From: Ramlibacter aquaticus
GTDB taxonomy: Bacteria; Pseudomonadota; Gammaproteobacteria; Burkholderiales; Burkholderiaceae_C
NCBI RefSeq assembly: GCF_015159745.1
Contig: NZ_JADDOJ010000021.1
Span: forward strand, 1-49,766
DNA: 49,766 nt
Direction: 5' to 3'
The position numbers and the translations under genes were made by a program. A model generated the notes under the pieces. It was not told the DNA's origin. It was given only the letters and a program-made list of their open reading frames with translations, and did not search any database. Shown piece after piece: positions 37,210 through 45,094 of this stretch; position 1 is the stretch's first letter; each line of letters begins with the position of its first letter.

Positions 37210-37476
37210 CTAGGCAGGCGACCGGCCCGCGCCCGGAATGCCTTCGCTGATGTGGCGCTCCGCCTCGACACCGTCCTGCGGCGCCCCCTGTGCCTCCGGC
37301 GAGCGATCAGTGCTGGACTTGCCTGATGCACGTCCTGACGATGCTGAATCGGGGCGGGGATCGTGATCCCCGTCGGCGCGGTACTCATGGGTCTTTCCGC
37401 TGATCGGGGTGGACGCCATCGCTTCGGTCGCCTCGGCGCGTTCGCCGGTCGGCTCGAGCTTTTGCTTGCTGGACAT
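37210..37476 (-). CDS. Small hydrophilic, probably disordered protein
   Basis: An 88-residue polar protein, rich in Ser, Glu, Arg and Gly with almost no hydrophobic core, so probably unfolded. It contains SGKTHEYRADGDHD and ends GIPGAGRSPA. CAGGAG stands 7 bases before the ATG at 37476, a strong ribosome site that favours a real gene. No family is recognised; small stress-related proteins often look like this, but that is speculation. Confidence 0.6.
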   Translation of the reverse strand: MSSKQKLEPTGERAEATEAMASTPISGKTHEYRADGDHDPRPDSASSGRASGKSSTDRSPEAQGAPQDGVEAERHISEGIPGAGRSPA

Positions 37477-37757
37477 GGATGTCTCCTGAGGTGTCGCCAC
37501 AGACTAAGACCGCGGTAGCGCGCCGGTGTCGGACGGCGGCTCGAAGACCGATCAGCGCAAGGCCCTGCCCCTCTCATCGGGTCACGCACCCGGGCCAGGG
37601 AACTGCCGGCGGAACTTCGAGCGCGGGGCCCTGCCGTGACCCGGCGCCAGGCGTCAGGCGTAAAGCTGGGCCGTAACCCTGCGTCTGCACGGGATCGCCA
37701 CCTTCGTTACCATCCCGCCACATTTGAAGTTACGCCCCCTAGAACAAGGAATCCTCC
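37477..37757. other. Intergenic region upstream of the MBL-fold gene
   Basis: About 280 bases between divergent genes. It contains AT-richer sequence near 37705-37745 including TAGAAC close to the gene start, likely promoter sequence, but no clear -35/-10 pair. I see no other feature. Confidence 0.4.
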
Positions 37758-38720
37758 ATGTCCCGCTCTTTCCGCGCATCCCTTCTCGCATCGTGCCTGT
37801 TCGCCCTCGGCGCGACGGCCCTGCCCGTCCAGGCGGCCGCGCCTTTTGCCAAGACCCAGGCGCCCGGTTTCTACCGCATGCCGCTGGGGGATTTCGAGAT
37901 CACCGCGCTGTCGGACGGCACGGTGAAGCTGCCGGTCCTCGACCTTCTGAAGGGCGACAAGGCGCGCGAAACCGACGCGCTGCGCCAGAACTTCCAGGAG
38001 AACCCGCTCGAGACTTCGGTGAACGGCTACCTGGTGAACACGGGCAAGCAACTGGTGCTGATCGACACGGGCGCTGCAGGCCTGTTCGGCCCGACGCTGG
38101 GCAACCTGCTGAAGAACCTGCGCGCCTCCGGGTACCGGCCCGAGCAGGTCGACCAGATCCTGATCACGCACATGCACCCGGACCACGTGGGCGGGCTGAT
38201 GGCCGGTGCGCGGCGCGCCTTCCCCAACGCGACGCTGCACATCGACAAGCACGACACCGACTACTGGCTGGCGAAGGCCAACCTGGACGCCGCCCCAGCT
38301 GATGCGAAGGGCTTCTTCCAGGGCGCGATGGCCTCGGTCAATCCCTACGTCAAGGCCGGCAAGCTGAAGACCTTCGACGGCCCGACTGAGATCCTTCCTG
38401 GCATCAGCGCGCAACCCGCGTACGGCCATACGCCGGGCCACACCGTCTACACGGTGGAGAGCAAGGGCCAGCGCCTGGTGCTGTGGGGCGACCTGATGCA
38501 CGTCGCCGCGGTGCAGTTCACCGACCCCACGGTGACCATCGCGTTCGACACGGACACGGCGCAGGCCGAGAAGGCGCGCGAGCAGGCGTATGCGGATGCG
38601 GCGCGCGACGGCAACCTGGTCGCCGGCGCCCACCTCGCATTCCCGGGCATCGGCCACCTGCGGGCCATCCCGAACAAGGGCTACGCGTTCATCCCGGTCA
38701 ACTACTCCGGGCTGAAGTAA
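37758..38720 (+). CDS. Secreted metallo-beta-lactamase-fold hydrolase
   Basis: A 320-residue periplasmic hydrolase. The signal peptide runs to about residue 26 (LPVQA-AA). The metal-binding motif is THMHPDHVGG (HxHxDH), the third and fourth ligands are in GHTPGHTVY and LWGDLMH, and a final His is in GAHLAFPG. Sequence style (FYRMPLGDFEITALSDGT) is that of the methyl-parathion-hydrolase/quorum-quenching-lactonase-like branch. The real substrate is unknown. AAGGA lies before the ATG. Confidence 0.92.
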   Translation: MSRSFRASLLASCLFALGATALPVQAAAPFAKTQAPGFYRMPLGDFEITALSDGTVKLPVLDLLKGDKARETDALRQNFQENPLETSVNGYLVNTGKQLVLIDTGAAGLFGPTLGNLLKNLRASGYRPEQVDQILITHMHPDHVGGLMAGARRAFPNATLHIDKHDTDYWLAKANLDAAPADAKGFFQGAMASVNPYVKAGKLKTFDGPTEILPGISAQPAYGHTPGHTVYTVESKGQRLVLWGDLMHVAAVQFTDPTVTIAFDTDTAQAEKAREQAYADAARDGNLVAGAHLAFPGIGHLRAIPNKGYAFIPVNYSGLK

Positions 38721-38857
38721 GTCCTGCGTCGAGCCCTCGGCTGATTGCGGTCCCGCCGCACGGGCGCGCGATGGCGCGCACGTGCGGTACGGATCGGGCG
38801 AGCGGATGCCGCAAAGCCGATGACTGACCGCGCAGGCCTGGGCCGCCGGGTGTAGAG

Positions 38858-38886
38858 CGCTTCCGCTTCGACTCGAAGCGGAAGCG
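38858..38886. repeat. Perfect 14-base inverted repeat
   Basis: Two 14-base arms, CGCTTCCGCTTCGA and its exact complement, flank a single C. As RNA this folds to a 12-base-pair stem with a 5-base loop. It lies between two plus-strand genes, 138 bases after one and 75 before the next. There is no T tract after it. It resembles the CCGCTT/AAGCGG core of the dispersed REP-like element found at 39.3, 40.6 and 45.0 kb. Confidence 0.6.
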
Positions 38887-38926
38887 GCCCTCGGCAGGGC
38901 GCAATGCCGAGGTGACGAAGAAGGCC

Positions 38927-38955
38927 TTGGTGGCCCGGATGCGCTCCGGCACAAT
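38927..38955 (+). promoter_or_regulatory. Sigma-70 promoter for leaderless DOPA-dioxygenase-like gene
   Basis: TTGGTG (38927-38932), 17 bases, CACAAT (38950-38955), then 6 bases and the ATG at 38962. Spacing is ideal for sigma-70 and puts the transcription start at the ATG. This is the clearest leaderless promoter in the window. Confidence 0.6.
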
Positions 38956-38961
38956 CCGGCC

Positions 38962-39303
38962 ATGGCCCGACGCCCCTCGAACGTCCACCGCGCCTACCAC
39001 GCCCACGTCTACTTCGACGCCTCCACCGTGGAGCAGGCACGCGCACTCTGCGACCAGGCGGGGGCACTGTTCAAGGTGGCCGTGGGCCGCCTGCACGAGC
39101 AGAACGTCGGCCCACACACCCGCTGGAGCCGGCAGATCGCCTTTTCGGCCGACGAGTTCGACCGCATCATCCCCTGGCTGGACCAGCACCGTGGGGGACT
39201 GGACATCCTGGTGCACGGCCTGAGCGGAGACGACCTGAAGGACCACACCGAGCACGCGTACTGGCTGGGCAAGGAGTGGCCCCTGAATCTTGATCGTCTC
39301 TGA
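38962..39303 (+). CDS. DOPA 4,5-dioxygenase family protein
   Basis: A 113-residue protein of the DOPA 4,5-dioxygenase-like family (aromatic ring-cleavage fold). The conserved His are in YHAHVYFD, GRLHEQNVGPHTRW and DHTEHAYWLG; FSADEFDRIIPWLDQHRGGLDILVH (longer element split by the family gap) and the ending also match. The substrate in bacteria is unknown. There is no Shine-Dalgarno; a good promoter ends 6 bases before the ATG. Confidence 0.9.
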   Translation: MARRPSNVHRAYHAHVYFDASTVEQARALCDQAGALFKVAVGRLHEQNVGPHTRWSRQIAFSADEFDRIIPWLDQHRGGLDILVHGLSGDDLKDHTEHAYWLGKEWPLNLDRL

Positions 39304-39324
39304 GAAGTTTTGGCCCAAGGTCCG

Positions 39325-39360
39325 ACGCAACGACCGCTTTGGGCTGAAGGCAGACGTGGC
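39325..39360 (+). repeat. REP-like dispersed palindrome, copy 1
   Basis: CGACCGCTTTGGGCTGAAGG then CAGACGT. It aligns without gaps to the copies at 40551 and 45021 and has the same orientation. It lies in the short gap between two convergent genes. Confidence 0.5.
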
Positions 39361-39371
39361 GAGCGAACGAC

Positions 39372-40448
39372 CTAGAACTCGTCAAGCGTAGGCACCGCGC
39401 TGTCTGCGGAGATACAGCTGGCCAGGAAGTGGGCTACGCCAAGGTCTCCCGTCCACAACGAATATCTGCCATGTCCCCGCGCTGTCCTTTCGCGCTCCAC
39501 TTGCTCGGCAGAATGCATTGCGAAAATTCGCGCTCGGGTCAGCCATTGGGCATCTCCGGTTCTTCTCCATAGCTTCAGAAACGCGTATCCATTCCCGGAG
39601 GTACCGTGACAAAGGCCTGGGCCTTTTCGCAGCGGACCCGCTCGCCAGGTGAGCTCACCGGCCGCGAGAAGAAGGTGATCCCAGGCAGGGCTTCGGGGCA
39701 TTGTCGCGAGTCGCACAACGATGCCGGGAGCGCCGTGGCAATCCTGGACCGGCGGGACCCGTCCGATCACCCCGATGGGGTCATGAACCGGATGCCAGTT
39801 CATGCAGTTCTCGTCGCGCAAGGCCAGTGATTGCAGTGTCGCAAGCGTTCGGTCGGCGACGGTGGCGTCGAGCAGCTGCGTGGCGCCGCGTTCACAAAGG
39901 TCAGCCCACCGGCGCTCACCTGTTGCTTCTGCCATGTGAATGGCAGCAAGCAAGGTTCCTGACGATCCCCACAGGGCTTCTTTGGCTGGGTGGCACAGGT
40001 TGCCCTGCACCACATCAAAGAGGCGATCAGCCACATCCCGGGACGGCTTCAGCGACCACTCCAGAAGGAGCAACCCGGAATCGCCCATCAGAAATGAAGC
40101 CGTTCCACCCTGTTGCATGAGTCCAAGGTCCCGGTTGCGTGCAATGAGTGTGGGCACCACATCCGTGAAACCGGCATGGAGTCCTTTTGTACCCGGGCCC
40201 CAATGAGCCAGGCGCTTCAGCGACCAGATGACCCCTGCTGCCCCCATATACAACATGGAGTACCGCGCTTCTGGTGGATCAGGCTCGTCAAGCGGATGAG
40301 CGGGCCACAGCCCCTGAGGCGAGAACGCATCCGATGCGTCCATCACGATGGAATGGATCGCAGCGAGCGCCGCTGCTTTGTCCCATCCCGCCTGCGTCAC
40401 TGGTTCGTGGCGCAAGGGATCAAACAGTGGGTGGGTCGCCGTGGTCAT
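39372..40448 (-). CDS. LanC-like (lanthionine synthetase C-like) protein
   Basis: A 358-residue alpha/alpha-barrel protein of the LanC/LANCL family. The zinc ligands are Cys in QDCHGAPGIV and Cys-His in GLCHGTSGNGYAFLKL; the ending YSLWTGDLGVAHFLASC is also typical. LanC closes thioether rings by adding Cys to dehydro-residues; LANCL proteins add glutathione. There is no LanB/LanM dehydratase, precursor peptide or exporter next to it, so a lanthipeptide role is unlikely. The ATG at 40448 lacks a Shine-Dalgarno. A longer frame to 40550 exists but does not resemble the family. Confidence 0.85.
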   Translation of the reverse strand: MTTATHPLFDPLRHEPVTQAGWDKAAALAAIHSIVMDASDAFSPQGLWPAHPLDEPDPPEARYSMLYMGAAGVIWSLKRLAHWGPGTKGLHAGFTDVVPTLIARNRDLGLMQQGGTASFLMGDSGLLLLEWSLKPSRDVADRLFDVVQGNLCHPAKEALWGSSGTLLAAIHMAEATGERRWADLCERGATQLLDATVADRTLATLQSLALRDENCMNWHPVHDPIGVIGRVPPVQDCHGAPGIVVRLATMPRSPAWDHLLLAAGELTWRAGPLRKGPGLCHGTSGNGYAFLKLWRRTGDAQWLTRARIFAMHSAEQVERERTARGHGRYSLWTGDLGVAHFLASCISADSAVPTLDEF

Positions 40449-40550
40449 TGCATTCTGATGATGCACCAGTCCGGCTGACAACCACCGCAGGGCAAGAGCT
40501 GCAAACGTGCGCTCCACCCGTCGGGTGTGCCGGGACGTCCCCGGAGCCAC

Positions 40551-40583
40551 GCGTCCGCTTCTGGCCGAAAGCGGATATCACGA
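40551..40583 (+). repeat. REP-like dispersed palindrome, copy 2
   Basis: CGTCCGCTTCTGGCCGAAAG then CGGATAT. TCCGCTT and AAAGCGGA are imperfect inverted arms that can form a hairpin. It lies between the AraC gene and the LanC-like gene. Confidence 0.5.
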
Positions 40584-40620
40584 CGGCCAGGCGTTTCCCG
40601 GAACTGCTCGGCGCAAATTC

Positions 40621-41499
40621 TCAAGCAGCCGACGCCCGCAGCCGGGCGATATCCCGCGCCGGAGGCTCGCCAAAGTGGCGGCGGTATTCGCGGCTGAACT
40701 GCGAAGCGCTTTCGTATCCGACACGGAACGCAGCGGCGGCCGCGTCCAGGTCGTTGACCAGCATGAGGCTGCGAGCCTCCTGCAACCGTAGCTGCTTCTG
40801 GAACTGCAGGGGGGTCATGGCCGTCACCGCACGAAAGTGCGCATGCAGGCTTGAAGGGCTCATGCCGATCTCGGCAGCCAGGCGCTCGATCTTCCACCCC
40901 TGGCGGTAGTGCCTGCCAATCCACCCTACTGCGCGCCCAACCTGGGCCAGCCGCCCCTGGCTTGAGGTGACATGCCACATCCGGGGTCCATCGGGCCCGG
41001 TGAGCAGGCGGTAAAGAACCTCCTGCTCGGCCGATGGTCCCAGCACAGGCACCGCCGAGGGTTCGTCGAGCAGTCGCAGGAGGCGCAGGATGGCCTCCAC
41101 CAGCGAAGCACCGGCCTCGGACACGCGCATCGCCGGTGCCGCCTGTACCGGAACCACGGGGATTTGGCTCGCCAGCGACCCCAACATCACCGGGTCGAAA
41201 TCCAGGAACAGGCACAGGTACGGCTTCGCCGGCGTGGCCTCGATCACACGCCCTGTCACTGGCAGGTCGTGAATCACCACCCCATAGCGCCCGGGTGCGT
41301 AGGAGAAGGTGCGCGGGCCCACGCTCACCTCCTTGCGGCCCTGCGCAACCAGGCACAGCTGCGGCCTGTAGACGTTCGGCATCGGCAACGTCACCGTGGA
41401 GGCTCGGGCGAGCATGAGCCGGTCGAACGCCGTGGAATGGAAACCATCCGTGGGCGCATGCTCGGCAATCAGGCCCGCGACATCAGCCAATCGACTCAT
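40621..41499 (-). CDS. AraC-family transcriptional regulator
   Basis: A 292-residue regulator with an N-terminal AraC_N ligand/dimer domain (YRPQLCLVAQGRKEVSVG, LPVTGRVIEATPAKPYLCL) and a C-terminal double helix-turn-helix (ERLAAEIGMSPSSLHAHFRA; AAAFRVGYESASQFSREYRR, ending FGEPPARD). It is divergent from an aldo/keto reductase with a 169-base gap. This pairing is common, and it probably activates that gene in response to an aldehyde or similar molecule; the inference is from position. The start MSRLADV was preferred over two earlier ATGs by similarity to the family. Confidence 0.92.
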   Translation of the reverse strand: MSRLADVAGLIAEHAPTDGFHSTAFDRLMLARASTVTLPMPNVYRPQLCLVAQGRKEVSVGPRTFSYAPGRYGVVIHDLPVTGRVIEATPAKPYLCLFLDFDPVMLGSLASQIPVVPVQAAPAMRVSEAGASLVEAILRLLRLLDEPSAVPVLGPSAEQEVLYRLLTGPDGPRMWHVTSSQGRLAQVGRAVGWIGRHYRQGWKIERLAAEIGMSPSSLHAHFRAVTAMTPLQFQKQLRLQEARSLMLVNDLDAAAAAFRVGYESASQFSREYRRHFGEPPARDIARLRASAA

Positions 41500-41668
41500 C
41501 CCGCCAAGCATGTCATGCACGGCCACGGGCGGCAACGCCAGGGCGCGCGGCCGGAGGATCAGGCAAGCATGGCGGCGCATCAGGCTCACACCCGCATCGC
41601 GGCTGTTTCACAGTCACGCCAATGGGGACGGGCCGCGATGGCCCGCCGTTCTGAAACCAAGGAGCACC

Positions 41669-42649
41669 ATGACAACCATCCCTGTGAAGATCCCCGCGTT
41701 CGCGCTCGGCACCTGGGCCTGGGGGGACAGCGGCGTGGCAGGCGAAGGCTACTTCGGCAGCGGCACGCGCCGAGCTGACTACGACGAAATTGCCCGCCTC
41801 GCCCAGGCGGCCGGCTTTCACCTGTGGGACACAGCCACTGTCTACGGCATGGGGCGGGCTGAAACCGTCCTCGGACAGGTGCTTAGCCGGTACCCCCGGG
41901 AGAGCTACCAGCTCTCAACGAAATTCACGCCGCAGGCTGCGGGGAACGGCCCGGATCCGGTGGCCGAGATGCTGGCGCAGAGCCTGCAGCGGCTGGGCAC
42001 GGACTACATCGACCTGTACTGGATCCACAACCCGGCCGATGTGGAGCGGTGGACGCCGCGGCTGCTGCCGCTCCTGAAACAGGGGACGGTCAGGCACGTC
42101 GGCGTCTCCAACCACAACCTGGCACAGATCGCACTCGCCGACCAGATCCTTGGCGAGGCCGGGTTCCAGGTCACAGCGGTACAAAACCATTACAGCCTCC
42201 TTCACCGCAGCTCCGAGCGGGCGGGCATCCTGGACTACTGCCGCCAGCGCGGCATCCCATTCTTTGCGTACATGGTGCTCGAGCAGGGAGCACTGGCCGG
42301 CCGGTACAGCAGCGCAAACCCCCTGCCAGAAGGCACGGACCGGGCGCGGCACTACAACGCTGTCCTGCCACAGCTGGACGGGCTCAACACGATGCTGGCG
42401 TCAACGGGCGACAGGCTGGGCGCGGCGGCCGCCGAGGTCGCCATCGCATGGGCACTCGCCAAAGGGGCCACGCCCATCGTGGGTGTCACCCGACCGGATT
42501 ACCTGGCCAGTCTGACCCGGGCTGCCCAGCTCAAACTCAGCCCCGAGGACATGGGCGCACTCGAAGCCGCAGCAGATGCCGCGCAAGTCAGCACGCGTGG
42601 CTGGTGGGAGCAGGAGATGGAACAACGGCCGTCGAACTCAGAGGGTTAA
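41669..42649 (+). CDS. Aldo/keto reductase
   Basis: A 326-residue TIM-barrel oxidoreductase using NADPH. The catalytic Asp and Tyr are in WDTATVYGMGRAE, the Lys in LSTKF, and the His in YWIHNP. The cofactor-binding region (VGVTRPDYLAS near residue 275) matches the family. AAGGAG is ideally placed before the ATG. Its substrate is unknown. It is divergent from an AraC regulator, and its stop overlaps the stop of the next gene on the opposite strand. Confidence 0.94.
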   Translation: MTTIPVKIPAFALGTWAWGDSGVAGEGYFGSGTRRADYDEIARLAQAAGFHLWDTATVYGMGRAETVLGQVLSRYPRESYQLSTKFTPQAAGNGPDPVAEMLAQSLQRLGTDYIDLYWIHNPADVERWTPRLLPLLKQGTVRHVGVSNHNLAQIALADQILGEAGFQVTAVQNHYSLLHRSSERAGILDYCRQRGIPFFAYMVLEQGALAGRYSSANPLPEGTDRARHYNAVLPQLDGLNTMLASTGDRLGAAAAEVAIAWALAKGATPIVGVTRPDYLASLTRAAQLKLSPEDMGALEAAADAAQVSTRGWWEQEMEQRPSNSEG

Positions 42650-42840
42650 GCCCGGGTCCCCTCTTCTTGGGCTTCTGCCAGTGCCCGTTGCTCGCCTTGC
42701 ATCAGCATTTCGATGCTTTCCAGCATCCGGAGACGACCGCACTCCTTTGCCTCGTCCCTCAGCCGTTGAAGCACCGCGAGGCGGGCCAGAATCTTCTGCC
42801 GGCTGTCTGCGCGTGTGCGTTCCGATGACGTTTCTCCCAT
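42646..42840 (-). CDS. Small coiled-coil hypothetical protein
   Basis: A 64-residue highly charged helical protein (RQKILARLAVLQRLRDEA ... LRMLESIEMLMQGEQ), probably one long coiled coil. Its TAA shares bases with the TAA of the convergent aldo/keto reductase. TAGTCT lies 9 bases before the ATG and there is no Shine-Dalgarno. No family is recognised; the regular helix pattern supports it. Confidence 0.5.
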   Translation of the reverse strand: MGETSSERTRADSRQKILARLAVLQRLRDEAKECGRLRMLESIEMLMQGEQRALAEAQEEGTRA

Positions 42841-42990
42841 TAGCTGAAGAGACTATGCGGTTGCGCTTGAGCTCCCTGTAGGACGAGAGCCAAAACAATC
42901 TACTCAAGGACGTCGGGGTTGGCGGTGTTTTCTACAACTGATTCTCGATGCTGACATCGAGGCAAGGATCAGCAGCTAGGGTCCGCCCCT
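42841..42990. other. Intergenic region with small hairpin
   Basis: The gap upstream of two small divergent frames. A 7-base-pair stem with a 4-base loop (CTCGATG/CATCGAG) is at 42944-42961. Nothing else is recognised; with the weak frames that follow, the 42.84-43.45 kb stretch holds no well-supported gene. Confidence 0.35.
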
Positions 42991-43176
42991 ATGACGCGGC
43001 CCCATGGCAAACCCGACGACAGTTCTCCACCCGAGGGGCACTCAGGACAGGGATCTCAGACGGCATTGGAGCGGCTGATCCAGATGCGGGAGGCCGCTGA
43101 GCTCGAGCATCCCCAGTCGCCAGACGCCTCGGACGGCGAGCCCAGCCCTGGGGTCAACCAGCAGAGTTTTCCGTAG
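42991..43176 (+). CDS. Hypothetical short protein
   Basis: A 61-residue polar protein with a short helix (TALERLIQMREAAELEH) between Ser/Pro/Gly-rich ends. TAGGGT lies 8 bases before the ATG, matching the leaderless pattern elsewhere in the window; no Shine-Dalgarno. No family is recognised. Confidence 0.35.
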   Translation: MTRPHGKPDDSSPPEGHSGQGSQTALERLIQMREAAELEHPQSPDASDGEPSPGVNQQSFP

Positions 43177-43244
43177 CGGCGCTGTCTCAGCCACGTTAGC
43201 TGCCCCTAGGCTGCCGGCAAAGAGCTACTCGAGCACCTGGGCCG

Positions 43245-43457
43245 TCAACGCAGCCACGTCGTTCCGCCGTCGGAGCCGGTCTGCCGACGCTTGACCCGCT
43301 TCTTGCGGCGAGTCATTCCGCCGCACACGCCGCTGTGCAGGTCAACTGCCTGCGCGTGGATTCTCAGCTCTTCTGCAACTGAACGGGCTCGGCCGGGAGC
43401 GGGCGAAAGCCCTTGGACTTCCGCGCAAATCCCGGTAGCCTCAAGCTTCAATGGCAC
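43245..43457 (-). CDS. Doubtful short frame
   Basis: A 70-residue frame from a GTG preceded by AAGG, encoding LKLEATGICAEVQGL then a basic tail (RRKKRVKRR). It overlaps the start of the convincing hydrolase gene on the other strand by a few bases. It may be a real small gene or chance; no family is recognised. Confidence 0.25.
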   Translation of the reverse strand: MPLKLEATGICAEVQGLSPAPGRARSVAEELRIHAQAVDLHSGVCGGMTRRKKRVKRRQTGSDGGTTWLR

Positions 43458-44617
43458 ACGACCTTGACGGATACACATCCTTGAACTTGCCCTTGGGCAT
43501 CAGGTCGCAGGTGGTCGACAACCACAACGGCTGCCAGATGCATGTGCTCGAAGCCGGTCATGAGTCGCCGCATCGCCCATGCATCCTCCTGCTGCACGGC
43601 TTCCCCGAACTCGCTTACAGCTGGCGCCGCCAACTGGTGCATCTGTCGCAGGCGGGTTATCACGTCATCGCGCCGGACCTGCGGGGATTCGGGCGCAGCG
43701 GCGGCACCATGGTTCACTACGCGGACGACCTGCGCCCGTTTTCCAGTGTCAACCGAGTGGCGGATGCGCTGGGTCTGGTGCGTGCGTTGGGGCACGAGCA
43801 GGTCGCGCTGGTGGTGGGCCATGACTACGGCGCCCATGTGGCCGGCTGGTGCGCGTTGCTGCGACCGGATGTCTTTCGCTCGGTGGCGTTCATGAGCGCG
43901 ACCTTCCCGGGCGCGCCGTCGCTACCGCTGCAAGGTGAACCAGCGCCGGCACAGGACGCCGCGCAAGCGCTTGTGGCGCTGGGTGCCTTGTCGCCGCCAC
44001 GCAAGCACTACTGGCCGTATTTCGCCAGCCCGCTGGCCCATGAGCACCTGATGCACCCTCCGCAGGGGCTGCACAGCTTCCTGCGGGCCTACTTCCACAT
44101 GAAAAGCGGTGACTGGGAAGACAACCAGCCTTTCCCGCTGCAGGCCTGGTCCAGCGCCGAGTTGGCGAAGCTGCCCCGGTATTACGTCATGGACGCCGAC
44201 CGAACCATGCCGGAATCGGTCGCGCCGTGCATGCCTTCCACCGCGCAGATCGCCGCCTGCGAGTGGCTTTCCGACGCCGACCTGGACGTCTATGTGCAGG
44301 AGTACGCCCGCACCGGGTTCCAGGGCGGCCTGCAGCTGTACCGGGTCATGCTGGACACCGGCCTGTCGGGTGAACTGAGGGCCTTCGCGGGTCGCACGGT
44401 CGATGTTCCGGCGCTCTTCCTTTCAGGCGCCCGGGACTGGGGCAATCACCAGGTCCCGGGCGGACTCGAGCGGCTGCGCGAAAGCGTCTGCACCCGTATG
44501 GAACCGCCCAGGATCATTCCCCGTGCGGGCCACTGGGTCCAGCAGGAGGCTGCGGCAGAGGTCAACGCGGAGTTGCTGGGCTTCCTCGAGCGCCACAGTC
44601 CCAGGCCTGTCGCCTGA
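43451..44617 (+). CDS. Alpha/beta hydrolase, epoxide-hydrolase type
   Basis: A 388-residue epoxide-hydrolase-like enzyme. The oxyanion motif is LLLHGFPELAYSW, the nucleophile Asp is in VGHDYGAHVAG, the second acid in SGARDWGN and the His in RAGHWVQQE. The cap domain is long and contains YWPYF and several other Tyr, as expected for epoxide ring opening. The true substrate is unknown. TAGCCT lies 9 bases before the ATG, and no good Shine-Dalgarno is visible. Third-codon positions are strongly GC, as in neighbouring genes. Confidence 0.9.
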   Translation: MAHDLDGYTSLNLPLGIRSQVVDNHNGCQMHVLEAGHESPHRPCILLLHGFPELAYSWRRQLVHLSQAGYHVIAPDLRGFGRSGGTMVHYADDLRPFSSVNRVADALGLVRALGHEQVALVVGHDYGAHVAGWCALLRPDVFRSVAFMSATFPGAPSLPLQGEPAPAQDAAQALVALGALSPPRKHYWPYFASPLAHEHLMHPPQGLHSFLRAYFHMKSGDWEDNQPFPLQAWSSAELAKLPRYYVMDADRTMPESVAPCMPSTAQIAACEWLSDADLDVYVQEYARTGFQGGLQLYRVMLDTGLSGELRAFAGRTVDVPALFLSGARDWGNHQVPGGLERLRESVCTRMEPPRIIPRAGHWVQQEAAAEVNAELLGFLERHSPRPVA

Positions 44618-44673
44618 GGCACCCGCCCTGCCCGCTGCGCTGGAACGCTTGTGTGCAGCGCCCATTTCCTGGC

Positions 44674-44910
44674 TCGGCCGACTTCCCGCCAGTCGGCTTC
44701 GTGAAGCTCGACCTTGAATCTCTTCGCTGCCGCCTGGATGCGCTTCCACGCGGCATCCCGCTCCGCATCGGTGACCCCTTCCACCTAGTTGAAACGAGCG
44801 ACAGCGCTGCGGACATGGTCCGCGTCCTCCAAGGGCTCTTTGCGTTGTTTCTCGAATGCGAACTGCGTCTTGACCAGACTGTCGCGGTCCTTCTCGTCGA
44901 GCTTGCTCAT
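44674..44910 (-). pseudogene. DUF6582-like small gene interrupted by an amber codon
   Basis: The ATG at 44910 has AGGAGG 8 bases upstream. The frame reads MSKLDEKDRDSLVKTQFAFE ... HVRSAVARFN, then TAG at 44787-44785, then continues in the same frame VEGVTDAERDAAWKRIQAAA ... LHEADWREVGR. Both halves match one family in which Gln (CAG) stands at the stop position, so a single C-to-T change explains the break. The frame then runs on without a natural stop into the convergent hydrolase gene, so the 3' end may also be altered. A sequencing error or stop readthrough would be the alternatives. Confidence 0.7.
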
Positions 44911-45020
44911 CGTCGGTGCCTCCTGGGATGCCAGGAGAGACGTTCGGTCAGTCCCCGCAGCGGCTGTGACAGCCCCCTGCGCTTCTCTCGCAAGTACCTG
45001 TCCTACGCGGTAGCGCGGGG

Positions 45021-45052
45021 TCGCCCGGTTCTGGCCGCAAGCAGACGTCGCC
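45021..45052 (+). repeat. REP-like dispersed palindrome, copy 3
   Basis: TCGCCCGGTTCTGGCCGCAA then GCAGACGTCG, aligned with the copies at 39325 and 40551. It lies between the ABC permease gene and the amber-interrupted gene. Confidence 0.5.
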
Positions 45053-45094
45053 TGCCACCCCAAGCCGCACATCTGGCACACGCCATCCTCTGCG

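Noticed and set aside
39304..41670. A lanthipeptide biosynthesis cluster around the LanC-like gene
   Set aside because: No dehydratase, peptidase/exporter or Cys/Ser/Thr-rich precursor frame was found in the neighbouring gaps.
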